Below are positions 1 to 7,362 of a stretch of 14,688 bases of DNA, piece by piece (position 1 is the stretch's first letter; each line of letters opens with the position of its first letter). The translations under genes and the position numbers were made by a program. The notes under the pieces are model-generated. The model did no database searches, had not been told where the DNA came from, and saw nothing but the letters and a program-made list of their open reading frames with translations. Origin of the DNA: Chloroflexota bacterium (GTDB taxonomy: Bacteria; Chloroflexota; Anaerolineae; B4-G1); the NCBI GenBank assembly GCA_024232355.1, contig JAAEPW010001319.1:1-14688 (forward strand). The letters run 5' to 3'.

Positions 1-468
1 ATCCTGGCGAAAGAACAGCAACCGGCAGAGCGACGAGATGCGGCAGCGAAACCTCAATTCGATCCTGATATGGGAAAGCGATTTCCACTCCGTATTCTGT
101 TGGTAGAGGATAATGCGATCAATCAAAAGTTGGCGCTGCATCTGCTGGCGCGAATGGGCTACCGGGCGGATGTGGCGGGCAACGGTCTCGAAACGCTGGA
201 AGCGTTACAGCGGCAACCGTACGACGTGATACTGATGGATGTGCAGATGCCCGAGATGGACGGGCTGGAAGCCACACGCCGTATCCGCCACGAGGTTGCG
301 CCTAAAGCACAACCTCGCATCGTCGCGATGACAGCTAGCGCGATGAAAGAGGACAAAGATGCCTGTCAGGCGGCAGGGATGGACGATTACGTCAGCAAGC
401 CGATCCGGGTAGAGGAGTTGGTTGGCGCTTTGAACAAGTGCCGATCCCTTGGCGAGAACTCGAAGTGA
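1..468 (+). CDS. Hybrid histidine kinase, C-terminal receiver domain (5' truncated by window edge)
   Basis: Frame 1 is open from the first base to TGA at 466-468, giving 155 residues of a larger protein. The first ~27 residues are the charged linker that joins REC1 to REC2 in the downstream paralogues (…RR…QFDPDMGKR), so the rest of the kinase lies left of the window. The remainder is a complete receiver domain. It has the acidic pair in LLVEDN, the phospho-acceptor aspartate in [11 protein letters not shown] (residue 80 of the fragment, codon 238-240), the Thr/Ser in AMTASA and the lysine in VSKPIR. It would accept phosphate from its own kinase core or from an HPt partner. The ATG at position 70 lies inside the linker and is not a real start. 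The next gene begins 4 bases after the stop, so the two are probably co-transcribed and translationally coupled. Its base sequence is closest to the receiver of the gene at 4882-7221. Confidence 0.93.
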   Translation: MLAKEQQPAERRDAAAKPQFDPDMGKRFPLRILLVEDNAINQKLALHLLARMGYRADVAGNGLETLEALQRQPYDVILMDVQMPEMDGLEATRRIRHEVAPKAQPRIVAMTASAMKEDKDACQAAGMDDYVSKPIRVEELVGALNKCRSLGENSK

Positions 469-472
469 AACA

Positions 473-3400
473 ATGACTTGGCAATCCGTTTACGTAGCAA
501 CAATGTTCATAGCAGCAGCAATATCGGCTGCTCTGGCAGTCTACGCTTGGCGTTACCGTGACAGGTTGGGAGCCACGGCCTTTGCCGGACTCGAACTGGC
601 AATCGCCGAGTGGGCATTGACCATTGCGTTGAGAACGGTGAGCACTACACCTGCGGCTGCACTCTTTTGGCAAAAAGCATTGTTCATAGGTGCTTTTAGT
701 GTTCCGATGGTCAGTTTAGCCTTTGTGCTTCAATACACCGGCCGGGAAAAATGGCTCACTCCAAAACGCCTGGCTCTGCTTTTCGCCCTGCCACTCGTTA
801 CCCAGATCATTATTTGGACTAATCAGGTACACGGATTATTCTACCAAGACGTTGGCTTTTCCCGGGATGGATCCTTAATGGTCATAACAGAGGCATATGG
901 TGCCTGGTTCTGGGTGAGTGCGGCGTACAGCTATTTACTTACACTGATCAACATCGTCTTGATAATGAGACTGGTTGTGCGCTCACGCCATCTGTACCGT
1001 AGGCAGGCTGGGACACTTTTCTTTGGAATATTCCCACCGTTGGTGACCAATGCAATCGTAATGTTCAAGCTAATCCCGGACTTGAAGCAATCGATAGAAC
1101 CCTTTGGCTTTGCGCTAACGGGCTTGATATATGCCTGGACGCTTTTCCGACATCGGATGCTCGATGTGGTGCCGGTGGCCCGCGACGCGTTGATCGATAG
1201 TATGAGCGACGGCATGCTGGTATTGGATACGCAGGGTCGGATCGCAGACCTCAATCCTGCGATGCGGAACATTCTCTCGACTACGCTCGATGCAGACAGT
1301 CACGCGTTGCACTCCCAGGCCGGTGCCCGAGATGTCCAGGTTATCGGCCAACCGGCTGCCGAGGTGTTAAGCCCTTGGCGCGATTTGGTTAAACGCTATG
1401 GGGATGAAACAAGTGCCCAGGCCGAGATTGAACTGGAACAAAATGGAACACAGCGGCACTATGGCTTGCGGATTTCGCCACTGACCGACCGGCGAGGGCA
1501 GTTGACGGGGCGGTTGATCGTCTTGCGCGACATCACCAAACACAAGCAGGTGGAAAATGTACTACAACAGCGCAATCAAGAGCTAACCACGCTCTCCGAG
1601 GCAGTCACGGCTACCAGTTTGAACCTCTCGTTGGATGCTGTTCTACAAGCCGTGGCAAAGCAAATGGCTGATATCCTTAGTGTGGGAGGATGTACACTAT
1701 CGCAGTGGCGGCAGGAGCAAAACATCGTTGAGACATTGGTCGATTACAGCCAAGTGTGGCCGGATGAGCTAGAGCCACCGGGCGCCACTTATGATTTGGA
1801 TGATTATCCAACTACACGCCATGTGCTCGAGACGCGCCAACCGTTGCTGGTCCAACACGATGATCCGATGGCAGACAAAGCAGAGTTGGCTTTAATGGCA
1901 AGAGAAGATTTACTGACCTTGCTGATGTTGCCCCTGGTAACGCGCGACCGGGTCTTGGGCCTGGTAGAATTGGAAAGCAAGTTTGAAAAGAGAAATTTCA
2001 CACCGGCAGAGATTCACCTGGCACAGAGCCTATCCGCCCAAGCGGCGATTGCTATTGAGAACGCCCAGCTCCACGCAGAGACCGAGATGTGGCTGAAAGA
2101 ACAAACAACTCTTCGAGAAGCAACTAGCGCTATCTTTTCCACGCTGGATTGGGAGGCTATGCTGAATTGTATTGCCGAACAACTGGGTCGGGCCATAGAC
2201 GCTACCAGTAGCTATATTTGCCGCTACGATCCGATAGCAAGAACCTCTACCGTGGTGACCGAGTATTACAGTCCACAAGCTCATTCCAAGGAACAGGTGT
2301 CCGATTTGGGCGTCACGTATGAGGAAGACGATGTCGAATTTGAGAAAAGCATAAAAGCCGGCCAAGTCTATATCACCCATGTGGATGATCCGCAAGCGGA
2401 TGAACTCGAACGGGCCAATCTGCAAGAGTACAGTGGGCAAACGGTATTGTATCTTCCATTGCAGATTCGGGGACAGGGCATCGGTTTCGCCGAACTGTGG
2501 GAGAGCCGGCGACGACGGGAATTCACTCCCAAAGAGATCGCCTTGTGTCAGGACATCGCGCGACAGGCTGCTATCGCCATCGAGAACGCCCAGCTCCACG
2601 CTGAGACTGAAAGACGATTAAAAGAGCAAACCATTCTTCGAGAGGCAATCGTGGTCCTCTCATCCACGTTGAGCCAGGAGACTATGTCGAACTATGTCGT
2701 CGAACAACTGGCCCTAGCCGTAGATGCTACCAGCGCCTATATTTGCGACTATGATTCAGAGACAAAGCTCGCCACCGTAGTGGCAGAGTACGTCGGTCCG
2801 CACGCCTGCGCCGAGGAGCGAGTGTCCGATCTAGGCACTACCTATGTGGAGGATGACGCCGAGTTTGAGGAGATGATGCGGACCGGCCAGTTTGACATTT
2901 CCCAAATAGACGATCCGGAATTGGCCGAATCCGAACGGGATCACATGCAGCAGTACGGGGGCAAAACAACATTATTCATCCCCCTGCAAATCCGGGGGAA
3001 AGGGATTGGCTTTGTCGAATTGTGGGAAAGCCGGCGGCGGCGAGAGTTTAGCGCTGAAGAGATCGCCTTGTGCCAGGATATTGTGCGGCAGGCTCTTGTC
3101 ACTATCGAGAACGCCCGGCTCTATGCAGATGTGAACCGGGCCAAAGAGACTGCCGAAGAAGCGCGTCACGCCGCAGAAGCGGCCTCGCGTGCCAAGAGCG
3201 CGTTCCTGGCGACGATGAGCCACGAAATTCGCACCCCGATGAACGGCGTTATCGGTATGACCAGCTTGCTGCTAGACACCGATCTCACCCCAGAACAGTA
3301 CGAATTCACCGAGACCGTCCGCAGCAGTGGCGATGCGCTGTTGACCATCATCAACGACATTCTCGACTTTTCCAAGATCGAAGCAGGCAGGATGGATTTG

Positions 3401-4828
3401 GAAAACCAACCTCTCGATTTGCGCGAGTGTGTCGAGAGCGCGCTGGATTTACTGGCGGCCAAAGCGGTGGACAAGAGGCTGGAACTGGCCTATCTGATGG
3501 ACGCCCAGGTTCCCGCCGCCATCGTCGGCGACGTGACCCGCCTGCGCCAGATTCTGATCAACCTGCTCAACAACGCGATAAAGTTCACCCAAGAGGGTGA
3601 GGTGGTGGTATCGGTGAGTGCCGACGCCGTTGCCGATCGGGCCGGGGTCGGGGTCGGAGGACAGTTACTTTTCTCGGTCATAGACACCGGCATCGGCATT
3701 CCGCCCGACCGGATGGATCGACTGTTCCAGTCTTTCAGTCAGGTGGATTCTTCGACGACGCGCAAGTATGGCGGCACAGGCCTGGGGCTGGTGATCAGCA
3801 AACGTTTGAGCGAATTGATGGGCGGCACAATGTGGGTCGAGAGCCCTCTCCCGGTCCCCCCCGGCGCCAGGGAAAGCAAGGGCGGGCCAGGCAGCATCTT
3901 TCATTTCACGATTCAGGCTGAGGTCGCACCCGCACCGGTACGCGCCTACCTGTATGAGATCCAGCCCGATTTGCGCGGCAAGCGGGTGCTGATCGTGGAT
4001 GACAACGCGACCAACCGGCGGGTTCTGACGCTTCAGATGCAAGCGTGGGGAATAGAGCCGGTAGAGACCGCTTTCCCCACCGAGGCGTTGGAATGGATTC
4101 GGCGCGGCGACAAGTTTGACCTGGCGTTGCTGGATTACCAAATGCCAGAGATGGATGGGGTGATGCTGGCGGCAGAAATACTAAAGAAACCCAACATCCA
4201 AGCATTGCCATTGATACTGCTAAGCTCTGTGCGGCATCAGGAGATAAAAGCGGAAACGACTGACTTGGCGAAGGCGGCCGCCGCTTCGCTTACTTGCTTT
4301 GCGGCATTTCTGCTCAAGCCGATCAAAGCCTCGCAGTTGTACGATGCACTGATGGGTGTCTTTGCGAAAGAAGAACGACCACGAAAGCGACGCACGGAGG
4401 CGGACGCGACGCAAGAGCGGCGTCAACAATTCGACCCGGAGATGGGGAAACGACTGCCGCTGCGCATCCTGCTGGCGGAGGACAACGCAGTCAACCAAAA
4501 GCTGGCACTGCGCCTGCTGGCGCGAATGGGCTACCGGGCGGATGTGGCGGGCAACGGTCTCGAAACGCTGGAAGCGTTGCAGCGACAACCGTACGATGTG
4601 ATACTGATGGACGTGCAGATGCCAGAGATGGATGGGCTGGAAGCCACGCGCCGCATCCGGCACGAGGTTGTGCCCAAAGCGCAACCTCGCATCATCGCGA
4701 TGACGGCCAGCGCGATGCAAGAGGACAAAGATGCCTGCCAGGCGGCGGGAATGGATGATTACGTCAGCAAGCCGGTCCGGGTGGAGGCTCTAGTTAACGC
4801 TTTGAGCAAATGCTCGACTCTTGGTTAA
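473..4828 (+). CDS. Hybrid histidine kinase: 7TM-PAS-GAF-GAF-GAF-HisKA-HATPase-REC-REC
   Basis: A 1451-residue membrane hybrid sensor kinase. Residues ~1-235 form a multi-pass N-terminal region resembling the histidine-kinase 7TM domain (HisKA_7TM type), ending in the typical LDVVPVAR linker. A PAS domain follows (~239-360, with [12 protein letters not shown]). Three GAF domains come next (~375-531, 547-708, 721-881); the last two are recent tandem duplicates. HisKA (~907-976) has the phospho-acceptor H917 in SHEIRTP. HATPase_c (~1013-1148) has the N box [17 protein letters not shown] and GGTGLGL. REC1 has D1221 ([11 protein letters not shown]) and REC2 has D1380 ([11 protein letters not shown]). 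All catalytic residues are present, so it should autophosphorylate and run a His-Asp relay. The ligands of 7TM, PAS and GAF are unknown. I chose ATG 473, 4 bases after the preceding stop; a TTG at 449 is in frame but would overlap that gene. The ribosome site is weak, consistent with translational coupling. REC1 carries an extra palindromic segment near 4268-4292. Confidence 0.95.
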   Translation: MTWQSVYVATMFIAAAISAALAVYAWRYRDRLGATAFAGLELAIAEWALTIALRTVSTTPAAALFWQKALFIGAFSVPMVSLAFVLQYTGREKWLTPKRLALLFALPLVTQIIIWTNQVHGLFYQDVGFSRDGSLMVITEAYGAWFWVSAAYSYLLTLINIVLIMRLVVRSRHLYRRQAGTLFFGIFPPLVTNAIVMFKLIPDLKQSIEPFGFALTGLIYAWTLFRHRMLDVVPVARDALIDSMSDGMLVLDTQGRIADLNPAMRNILSTTLDADSHALHSQAGARDVQVIGQPAAEVLSPWRDLVKRYGDETSAQAEIELEQNGTQRHYGLRISPLTDRRGQLTGRLIVLRDITKHKQVENVLQQRNQELTTLSEAVTATSLNLSLDAVLQAVAKQMADILSVGGCTLSQWRQEQNIVETLVDYSQVWPDELEPPGATYDLDDYPTTRHVLETRQPLLVQHDDPMADKAELALMAREDLLTLLMLPLVTRDRVLGLVELESKFEKRNFTPAEIHLAQSLSAQAAIAIENAQLHAETEMWLKEQTTLREATSAIFSTLDWEAMLNCIAEQLGRAIDATSSYICRYDPIARTSTVVTEYYSPQAHSKEQVSDLGVTYEEDDVEFEKSIKAGQVYITHVDDPQADELERANLQEYSGQTVLYLPLQIRGQGIGFAELWESRRRREFTPKEIALCQDIARQAAIAIENAQLHAETERRLKEQTILREAIVVLSSTLSQETMSNYVVEQLALAVDATSAYICDYDSETKLATVVAEYVGPHACAEERVSDLGTTYVEDDAEFEEMMRTGQFDISQIDDPELAESERDHMQQYGGKTTLFIPLQIRGKGIGFVELWESRRRREFSAEEIALCQDIVRQALVTIENARLYADVNRAKETAEEARHAAEAASRAKSAFLATMSHEIRTPMNGVIGMTSLLLDTDLTPEQYEFTETVRSSGDALLTIINDILDFSKIEAGRMDLENQPLDLRECVESALDLLAAKAVDKRLELAYLMDAQVPAAIVGDVTRLRQILINLLNNAIKFTQEGEVVVSVSADAVADRAGVGVGGQLLFSVIDTGIGIPPDRMDRLFQSFSQVDSSTTRKYGGTGLGLVISKRLSELMGGTMWVESPLPVPPGARESKGGPGSIFHFTIQAEVAPAPVRAYLYEIQPDLRGKRVLIVDDNATNRRVLTLQMQAWGIEPVETAFPTEALEWIRRGDKFDLALLDYQMPEMDGVMLAAEILKKPNIQALPLILLSSVRHQEIKAETTDLAKAAAASLTCFAAFLLKPIKASQLYDALMGVFAKEERPRKRRTEADATQERRQQFDPEMGKRLPLRILLAEDNAVNQKLALRLLARMGYRADVAGNGLETLEALQRQPYDVILMDVQMPEMDGLEATRRIRHEVVPKAQPRIIAMTASAMQEDKDACQAAGMDDYVSKPVRVEALVNALSKCSTLG
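2110..3117 (+). repeat. Tandem duplication of a GAF domain inside the 473-4828 kinase
   Basis: Two consecutive GAF domains (about 2110-2595 and 2632-3117) align over their whole length without large gaps. I estimate about 60% identity by eye. Shared blocks include DATS.YIC.YD, VSDLG.TY.EDD.EFE, LPLQIRG.GIGF and [11 protein letters not shown]. The linker before each copy is also repeated ([10 protein letters not shown]… then LKEQT.LREA), with a 20-base identical stretch around the ENAQLHA codons at ~2057 and ~2581. The first GAF domain of this protein (~1594-2065) is much more distant. This is an internal gene duplication that has diverged and is presumably used for ligand sensing or dimer signalling. 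Confidence 0.85.
4268..4292 (+). repeat. Palindromic in-frame insertion in REC1 of the 473-4828 kinase
   Basis: Compared with the sister gene at 4882-7221, the protein has six extra residues (alanine-rich, [10 protein letters not shown] against EKVT) just before the [10 protein letters not shown] block of REC1. The DNA contains the perfect 10-base palindrome GGCGGCCGCC (4273-4282) inside a longer imperfect inverted repeat with arms GCGAAG (4268-4273) and CTTCGC (4284-4289). The flanking coding sequence is almost identical between the copies, so the difference looks like a discrete insertion in a surface loop before the beta strand that carries the conserved lysine. Confidence 0.65.
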
Positions 4829-4833
4829 AGTGG

Positions 4834-4860
4834 GCGGGACATAACCCGCACTGTGATTTT
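4834..4860 (+). other. Short hairpin in the 53-base gap between two kinase genes
   Basis: GCGGG (4834-4838) can pair with CCCGC (4845-4849) across a six-base loop, and TTTT follows at 4857-4860. The stem is only 5 bp and the T run is short and 7 bases away, so it is at best a weak attenuator or an RNA-stabilising element. It is unlikely to stop transcription, because a well-placed ribosome site for the next gene follows directly. Confidence 0.25.
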
Positions 4861-4867
4861 GCTATAG

Positions 4868-4874
4868 AAGGTGG
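4868..4874 (+). promoter_or_regulatory. Ribosome binding site for the 4882 kinase
   Basis: AAGGTGG lies 7 bases upstream of ATG 4882. It is a good Shine-Dalgarno match at normal spacing and fixes the start of this gene. Confidence 0.75.
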
Positions 4875-4881
4875 AATTTAG

Positions 4882-7221
4882 ATGGATGTCTTGCAAACGT
4901 TTTGGCGCAAATGGACAACTCCGCGCTCTACTGATGAAAATGAGGCGCAACAAGAGTACATAACCAGAGCGACATTGATGCTTATAACATTGCCAATGTT
5001 TGTCCTAATTCTCCCCGCGATCATTAGTTGGGGGGTAGGGCTAATTCCCGCCTTAATTCCAGTCTCAGTTATCGTGGTTAGTGTGTTCTTGTGTATTGGT
5101 TGGTGGATGATGCAGCGTGGGTATTGGCGATTCAGCAGTTACATGTTCATTACGATATTATTCTTGAATGCGCTCTATACGAATTATTTTCAGGGAATTG
5201 AAACAACGGCGTTTGCATATTATGTCTGGGTGTTAGTAGTGACAGCTATGATGCAAGGTCCCAAGGCGCAATGGATAATGTTGGCCCTCTGCTTTGGCGG
5301 CTATACAGGCATAAGTTGGGCTTATGATCGTGGATATTATCATATCTCGTCTGGCACCGAGTTCGGCTTTGCTGTATGGATAATGGATGCCACGTTTGTA
5401 TTTATCGGCCTCACAGTCCAGTTGGCGTTATTCGCCGAACAATACCGACGAGCTTTGACTCGATCGCACAACGCAGTAGCAGAACTAGCGTCACACAAGG
5501 CTAATTTGGAAGAACAGGTTACCGAGCGTACTGCCGAACTGGTAAAATCCAAGCAAGTCGCGGAAGAAAACGCCTTGGCGGCCGAGGCGGCTTCCCGTGC
5601 CAAAAGTGCGTTCTTGGCGACGATGAGCCACGAGATTCGCACTCCGATGAATGGGGTCATCGGGATGACCAGTCTACTGCTCGACACCGACTTGACTACC
5701 GAACAATACGAGTTTGTCGAGACCGTCCGCAGCAGTGGCGATGCACTGTTGACCATCATCAACGATATCCTCGATTTTTCCAAGATCGAAGCAGGCAAGA
5801 TGGATTTGGAAACCCAACCGCTCGATGTGCGCGAGTGTGTCGAAAGTGCGCTGGATTTGTTAGCGACCAAAGCGGCAGACAAGGGACTGGAACTGGCCTA
5901 CCAGATGGACACCCAGGTTCCCGCAGCCATCGTCGGCGACGTGACCCGCCTGCGCCAGATTCTGATCAACCTGCTCAACAACGCCATAAAGTTCACCGAG
6001 GAGGGGGAGGTAGTGGTGTCGGTAAGTGCCGACGACGGTCAGCTACATTTCTCGGTCATAGATACCGGCATCGGCATTCCGACTGACCGGATGGATCGGC
6101 TGTTCCAGTCATTCAGTCAGGTGGATTCCTCGACGACGCGCAAGTATGGCGGCACGGGACTGGGGCTGGTGATCAGCAAGCGTTTGAGCGAATTGATGGG
6201 CGGCACAATGTGGGTCGAAAGCCCCCTTCCGATTCCCTCCGGTGCCAGGGAGAGCAAGGGCGGACCGGGCAGCATCCTTCATTTCACAATTCAGGCTGAG
6301 GTCGCGCCCGCACCGATACGCGCCTATCTACGAGAGATTCAGCCGGACTTGCGCGGCAAGCGGGTGTTGATCGTGGACGACAACGCGACCAACCGGCGGA
6401 TTCTGATGCTCCAGATGCAAGCGTGGGGAATAGAGCCGGTAGAGACCGCTTTCCCCACCGAGGCGTTGGAATGGATTCGGGCGACGGTCCGCGAGAGCGA
6501 TCCTTCGGCAGGCCCTTTGGCAAGCTCGGTACAAGCTCCCTTTGACCTGGCGTTGCTGGATTACCAAATGCCAGAGATAGATGGGGTGATGCTGGCAACG
6601 GAAATACTAAAGATCCCCGACATCCAAGCATTGCCATTGATACTCCTAAGCTCTGTGCGGCACCAGGAGATAAAAGCAGAAGCGACTGACTTGGAAAAAG
6701 TGACCTTTGCGGCATTTCTGCTCAAGCCGATCAAAGCCTCGCAACTGTACAATGCGTTGGTGGGTGTCTTGGCGAAAGAGGATCGACCGAGGGAACGACG
6801 TGCAGATGCAGGCGCGCCGCAATTCGACCCGGAGATGGGGAAACGGCTGCCGTTGCGTATCCTGCTAGCCGAGGACAATGCGATCAACCAGAAACTGGCA
6901 TTGCGCCTGCTGGCGCGAATGGGCTACCGGGCGGATGTGGCGGGCAACGGTCTCGAAACGCTGGAAGCGTTGCAGCGACAACCGTACGACGTGATACTGA
7001 TGGATGTGCAGATGCCCGAGATGGATGGGCTGGAAGCCACACGCCGTATCCGCCACGAGGTTGCGCCCAAAGCGCAACCTCGCATCGTCGCAATGACGGC
7101 CAGTGCGATGAAAGAGGATCGGGATGCCTGTCAGGTGGCAGGAATGGACGATTACGTCAGCAAGCCGATCCGGGTGAAGGAACTGATCAACGCCTTGAAC
7201 AAATGTCGGCCTGTCGAATAA
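4882..7221 (+). CDS. Hybrid histidine kinase: six-TM sensor-HisKA-HATPase-REC-REC
   Basis: A 779-residue membrane hybrid kinase. A short polar N-terminus is followed by about six hydrophobic segments (~30-50, 54-76, 84-103, 108-126, 130-148, 162-186) with very short loops. I do not recognise a named sensor family here; it resembles MASE-type membrane sensors only in general form. A coiled coil (~187-235, with RTAEL) leads to HisKA with H250 in SHEIRTP, then HATPase_c (~350-473: [24 protein letters not shown]). REC1 (~493-630) has D560 in [11 protein letters not shown] and REC2 (~657-778) has D708 in [11 protein letters not shown]. All phosphorelay residues are intact. REC1 carries a 16-residue net insertion (bases 6481-6540) with a repeat-like sequence. 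The start ATG 4882 has AAGGTGG 7 bases upstream. The gene lies 53 bases after the previous kinase. From REC1 onward it is nearly identical in long stretches to the 473-4828 gene. Confidence 0.95.
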   Translation: MDVLQTFWRKWTTPRSTDENEAQQEYITRATLMLITLPMFVLILPAIISWGVGLIPALIPVSVIVVSVFLCIGWWMMQRGYWRFSSYMFITILFLNALYTNYFQGIETTAFAYYVWVLVVTAMMQGPKAQWIMLALCFGGYTGISWAYDRGYYHISSGTEFGFAVWIMDATFVFIGLTVQLALFAEQYRRALTRSHNAVAELASHKANLEEQVTERTAELVKSKQVAEENALAAEAASRAKSAFLATMSHEIRTPMNGVIGMTSLLLDTDLTTEQYEFVETVRSSGDALLTIINDILDFSKIEAGKMDLETQPLDVRECVESALDLLATKAADKGLELAYQMDTQVPAAIVGDVTRLRQILINLLNNAIKFTEEGEVVVSVSADDGQLHFSVIDTGIGIPTDRMDRLFQSFSQVDSSTTRKYGGTGLGLVISKRLSELMGGTMWVESPLPIPSGARESKGGPGSILHFTIQAEVAPAPIRAYLREIQPDLRGKRVLIVDDNATNRRILMLQMQAWGIEPVETAFPTEALEWIRATVRESDPSAGPLASSVQAPFDLALLDYQMPEIDGVMLATEILKIPDIQALPLILLSSVRHQEIKAEATDLEKVTFAAFLLKPIKASQLYNALVGVLAKEDRPRERRADAGAPQFDPEMGKRLPLRILLAEDNAINQKLALRLLARMGYRADVAGNGLETLEALQRQPYDVILMDVQMPEMDGLEATRRIRHEVAPKAQPRIVAMTASAMKEDRDACQVAGMDDYVSKPIRVKELINALNKCRPVE
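6481..6540 (+). repeat. 60-base repeat-like insert within REC1 of the 4882-7221 kinase
   Basis: The sister gene at 473-4828 is identical to this gene for 69 bases before (4034-4102 against 6412-6480) and 38 bases after (4115-4152 against 6541-6578). Between these blocks it has 12 bases (codons RGDK), whereas this gene has 60 unrelated bases. The insert includes three imperfect 12-base units in tandem: CTTCGGCAGGCC (6503), CTTTGGCAAGCT (6515) and CGGTACAAGCTC (6527). From memory, this TTCGGCAAGCTC…ACAAGC pattern resembles a short dispersed repeat common in some environmental bacterial genomes; I could not search for it. The insert is in frame and lies just before the strand carrying the phospho-acceptor aspartate. 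Confidence 0.7.
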
Positions 7222-7362
7222 CAAATAATAGGAGCAGCTATTCAAACTCACAAATATACCCAACAGTAACCTGCGGGAGGGTAGCCTGAGCAGTAACTAA
7301 TGCCAAACACCCGGAGAATGGGCCAGGGAACGCAAAGTACAGGAAACCGTGGAGCAAGAGAT
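7222..7362 (+). other. Largest intergenic gap in the array
   Basis: About 140 bases separate the stop at 7221 from the preferred start at 7363. A small inverted repeat, AATAG (7227-7231) and CTATT (7238-7242), lies just after the stop. I see no convincing promoter with -35 and -10 boxes, no terminator with a T run and no small gene. If the upstream ATG at 7300 were used, the gap would shrink to 78 bases. Confidence 0.5.
7351..7354 (+). promoter_or_regulatory. Ribosome binding site deciding the 7363 start
   Basis: GGAG sits 8 bases upstream of ATG 7363. The longer in-frame start at ATG 7300 has no purine-rich site within range, and ATG 7318 has one only 2-3 bases away, so 7363 is preferred. 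ATG 7384 is a further possibility. Confidence 0.5.

Noticed and set aside
449..472. TTG start eight codons upstream of ATG 473
   Set aside because: It would overlap the end of the preceding kinase and has no ribosome site. ATG 473 directly after the stop fits the pattern of the other genes.
2030..2599. 189-codon open frame on the minus strand, and similar ones at 5340-5882 and 3665-4141
   Set aside because: These lie fully inside well-supported kinase domains. They recur at the same place in each paralogue because they mirror the conserved coding sequence, and they have no recognisable domains.
4834..4860. Rho-independent terminator between the first two complete kinases
   Set aside because: The stem is only 5 bp and the T run is short and displaced. 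Kept only as a weak hairpin.
4829..4881. Internal promoter with a TATAGA-like -10 at 4863
   Set aside because: No -35 box at acceptable spacing. The match is no better than expected in AT-rich intergenic DNA.
7226..7239. A 14-base string (TAATAGGAGCAGCT) shared with ~13060 inside the last kinase
   Set aside because: One 14-base match is expected by chance at roughly this frequency in a window of this size, and the flanks do not match.
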